NCBI GenBank assembly: GCA_045649145.1
Contig: JAZRPK010000016.1
Location: 1 to 23,792 of the forward strand
DNA length: 23,792 nt
Source: HGM11525 sp045649145
Lineage (GTDB): Bacteria > Bacillota > Clostridia > UBA1381
Reading direction: 5' to 3'
Under the pieces are notes generated by a model. It worked only from the letters and a program-made list of their open reading frames with translations, was not told where the DNA came from and searched no databases. Within the stretch, counting starts at the first letter, position 1. Each line of letters opens with the position of its first letter. Positions 22,142 to 23,792 of this stretch are shown here, piece after piece. The translations under genes were made by a program, and so were the position numbers.

Positions 22142-23641
22142 ATGAAAAAGCTATTGTTTTTCATTTCTTTGTTGCTGATGCTTGCTCCGACAGCCCGTGC
22201 AGAAATGTGTGTGGATACCGTCTACTGTGAGGTACCGTCCAAAATTTACACACCGCCAAAGGTAAGCTTTTTTGCAAGCGAGCCGTCCACCGAGGAACAG
22301 CTATATTCACGTATTGAACAAGGGCTTCTCCCTTGCTGCGATAATGGTGCAATGCACACAGAAACCGAGATAGATGTGCTTGACTTTTATGTACAGGCAA
22401 GTGACAAAAATGCCGCCATAAACAGCAATGCAAAGCTTACTACAGCTGAGCTTCTGGATATCTATGCAAGTGTTGTCTATAATCATCCCGAAATAGGAAA
22501 CCTTATCTCAGGATTTACCTATAAATATATCAGCGATACAACATCAACTTATAACGGCTTAATTAAATATGTTATACCTTTGTATCGTGAAATTTACAGC
22601 GAGGAGGTATATCAAAGCAAGGAAACGGATAAAGAAAAGGCGGAGTATCTTGCAAGAACACATAATGTTGATGCATATAATCAGGCAATTGACTACGCAT
22701 TTTCTAAGGCTGTTGCCCCTGATATGACCGACGATTTGCAGAAGATATTGTCAATACACGACTATCTTGCTGATACCGTTTTATATTCGCCCACCATTGC
22801 ATCGGGAACAACGGATGAGATAGATGAATACAACAACTACAACAATAATCTTGTATACACACCCTATGGCGCTCTTGTAGGCGACAGAGTTGCTGTTTGT
22901 CAAGGCTATTCGCTTGCATTTAAGCTATTATGCAATATGGCAGGGATTGAGTGCGGATACGCCTCTTCTGATGAAATAAATCACATATGGAATGTAGTTG
23001 AATATAACGGAGAATATTATCATATCGACGTCACCTGGGACGACCCTGTTACAGGAAGCAGTGCTTATAACTTTGTGCTGCAAAACAACTTTATGATTTC
23101 AGAAGAGCAAAAGGCAGCTATTATATCAAACAGTTACCCCAACCTCCAGTCATTTTCGATTATTACAGACTACGAGTGTACCGATTCTACTCTTAACCCC
23201 TCACTCCCGTTTAGCGACAGAGTTGACCCGCTTATATGGAGGGACGGAAAGTTTTGGTACAAAAGAACAGGGTATAAAAGTGCTGAGAAGAATACAATTT
23301 ACCTATACCAAAATCCTGCATATTACAGCTTATCAGGCGACCTAGAAAGTTCGACCGTCATAGACGCTGACGGCTATCTGCCTGACAAGCGTCTGGATTC
23401 CGAGATATTTAACGTATTCCAAACTGACGGCGTAAACAAGGTTGCGGTAGACTCTGCCGCTAATACAAGCGCAGACCTCTATGTCGCTCTATATGACCAA
23501 TACGGCTTCTTGAGCGACGCTAAAAAGCTTGATATAAGCTTTAACTCTTACGGCGAGGCGGTTGCCGAGTTTTCGGGTGATTACTCGAAGCTTATGCTCT
23601 TTAGCGACAACGGCATAAGAGCACTATCCTATCAAAAGTAA
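22142..23641 (+). CDS. Exported transglutaminase-like (papain-fold) protein
   Basis: The 499-residue protein starts with a signal peptide (about 1-21, KKLLFFISLLLMLAPTARA). After an uncharacterised N-terminal region (about 22-190) comes a transglutaminase-core domain. The triad is visible: Cys253 in VAVCQGYS, His281 in NHIWN and Asp296 in YHIDVTWDDP. The C-terminal 180 residues are Asp/Ser/Tyr-rich, contain no known anchor (no LPXTG, SLH or membrane helix) and end in beta-like sequence. Bacterial members are often cysteine proteases or amidases acting on cell-wall or extracellular proteins; true cross-linking is not implied. GGAG lies eight bases before the ATG. Gaps of 18 and 24 bases to rmuC and htpG suggest co-transcription. 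Confidence 0.85.
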   Translation: MKKLLFFISLLLMLAPTARAEMCVDTVYCEVPSKIYTPPKVSFFASEPSTEEQLYSRIEQGLLPCCDNGAMHTETEIDVLDFYVQASDKNAAINSNAKLTTAELLDIYASVVYNHPEIGNLISGFTYKYISDTTSTYNGLIKYVIPLYREIYSEEVYQSKETDKEKAEYLARTHNVDAYNQAIDYAFSKAVAPDMTDDLQKILSIHDYLADTVLYSPTIASGTTDEIDEYNNYNNNLVYTPYGALVGDRVAVCQGYSLAFKLLCNMAGIECGYASSDEINHIWNVVEYNGEYYHIDVTWDDPVTGSSAYNFVLQNNFMISEEQKAAIISNSYPNLQSFSIITDYECTDSTLNPSLPFSDRVDPLIWRDGKFWYKRTGYKSAEKNTIYLYQNPAYYSLSGDLESSTVIDADGYLPDKRLDSEIFNVFQTDGVNKVAVDSAANTSADLYVALYDQYGFLSDAKKLDISFNSYGEAVAEFSGDYSKLMLFSDNGIRALSYQK

Positions 23642-23665
23642 ATAATACCAAGGAGTTGACCAAAA

Positions 23666-23792
23666 ATGGCAAAAGGAAATATATCGGTAAGCTCGGAAAA
23701 CATATTTCCGATTATAAAAAAATGGCTTTATTCGGACAAGGACATCTTTCTTCGTGAGCTGGTTTCCAACGGCTGTGATGCTGTAACAAAGC
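23666..23792 (+). CDS. htpG: Molecular chaperone HtpG (Hsp90), N-terminal fragment
   Basis: Only the first 42 codons lie in the window; the gene runs off the right edge. The segment has the Hsp90 N-terminal ATPase start: ISVSSENIFPIIKKWLYSDK followed by DIFLRELVSNGCDAVTK. The usual NASDA box reads NGCDA, keeping the ATP-contacting Asn. The ATG follows AAGGAG by ten bases. Confidence 0.9.
   Translation, partial: MAKGNISVSSENIFPIIKKWLYSDKDIFLRELVSNGCDAVTK

Overview
The window looks like a chromosomal segment of a Gram-positive anaerobe of the class Clostridia (Bacillota). Pointers are strong AGGAGG-type ribosome binding sites, TTGACA/TATAAT promoters with 17-base spacers, the MEP isoprenoid pathway, CoaX pantothenate kinase, an ECF-transporter substrate protein, an S-layer homology (SLH) protein and clostridial-type versions of Mrp, RmuC and HtpG. 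The assignment rests on gene content and protein style only; I cannot name a genus. There are no insertion sequences, prophage genes, CRISPR arrays or rRNA genes. Coding density is high and no gene-free stretch exceeds 300 bases.

Layout. (1) Positions 1-2792, minus strand: an operon, read from its promoter, of D-amino-acid transaminase (dat), a D-glutamate-cyclase-like DUF4392 protein, pxpB and the first codons of probably pxpC. This is the most interesting region. Together the enzymes could turn D-alanine/D-glutamate into 5-oxoproline and then glutamate. A terminator-like hairpin lies between the dat promoter and its RBS. (2) 2883-4706: tRNA-Leu(CAA) on the minus strand; then, diverging on the plus strand, an ECF S component (probably PanT) with type III pantothenate kinase coaX, followed by tRNA-Thr(GGT). 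(3) 4681-10978, minus strand: valS-dxs-tlyA-ispE, one tightly packed operon with a single recognisable promoter in front of valS. (4) 11054-17687, plus strand: an SSB-like tandem OB-fold protein; an exported SLH protein with five tandem repeats of about 75 residues; then an AI-2E-family membrane protein with two overlapping flavoprotein genes. (5) 17689-19567: an ABC exporter (minus) divergent from an Mrp/Nbp35 iron-sulfur carrier (plus). (6) 20405-23792: a small XRE regulator (minus) divergent from rmuC, an exported transglutaminase-like protein and the start of htpG.

Most genes are housekeeping: precursor supply for isoprenoids and CoA, tRNA charging, rRNA modification, Fe-S assembly and DNA maintenance. 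Accessory biology is concentrated in the D-glutamate/5-oxoproline operon, the SLH repeat protein, the overlapping flavoprotein operon and the exported transglutaminase-like protein. Starts were set by RBS spacing. In several genes the longest possible reading frame begins upstream of the likely true start, at or near the mapped promoter, inside a terminator or without RBS spacing.
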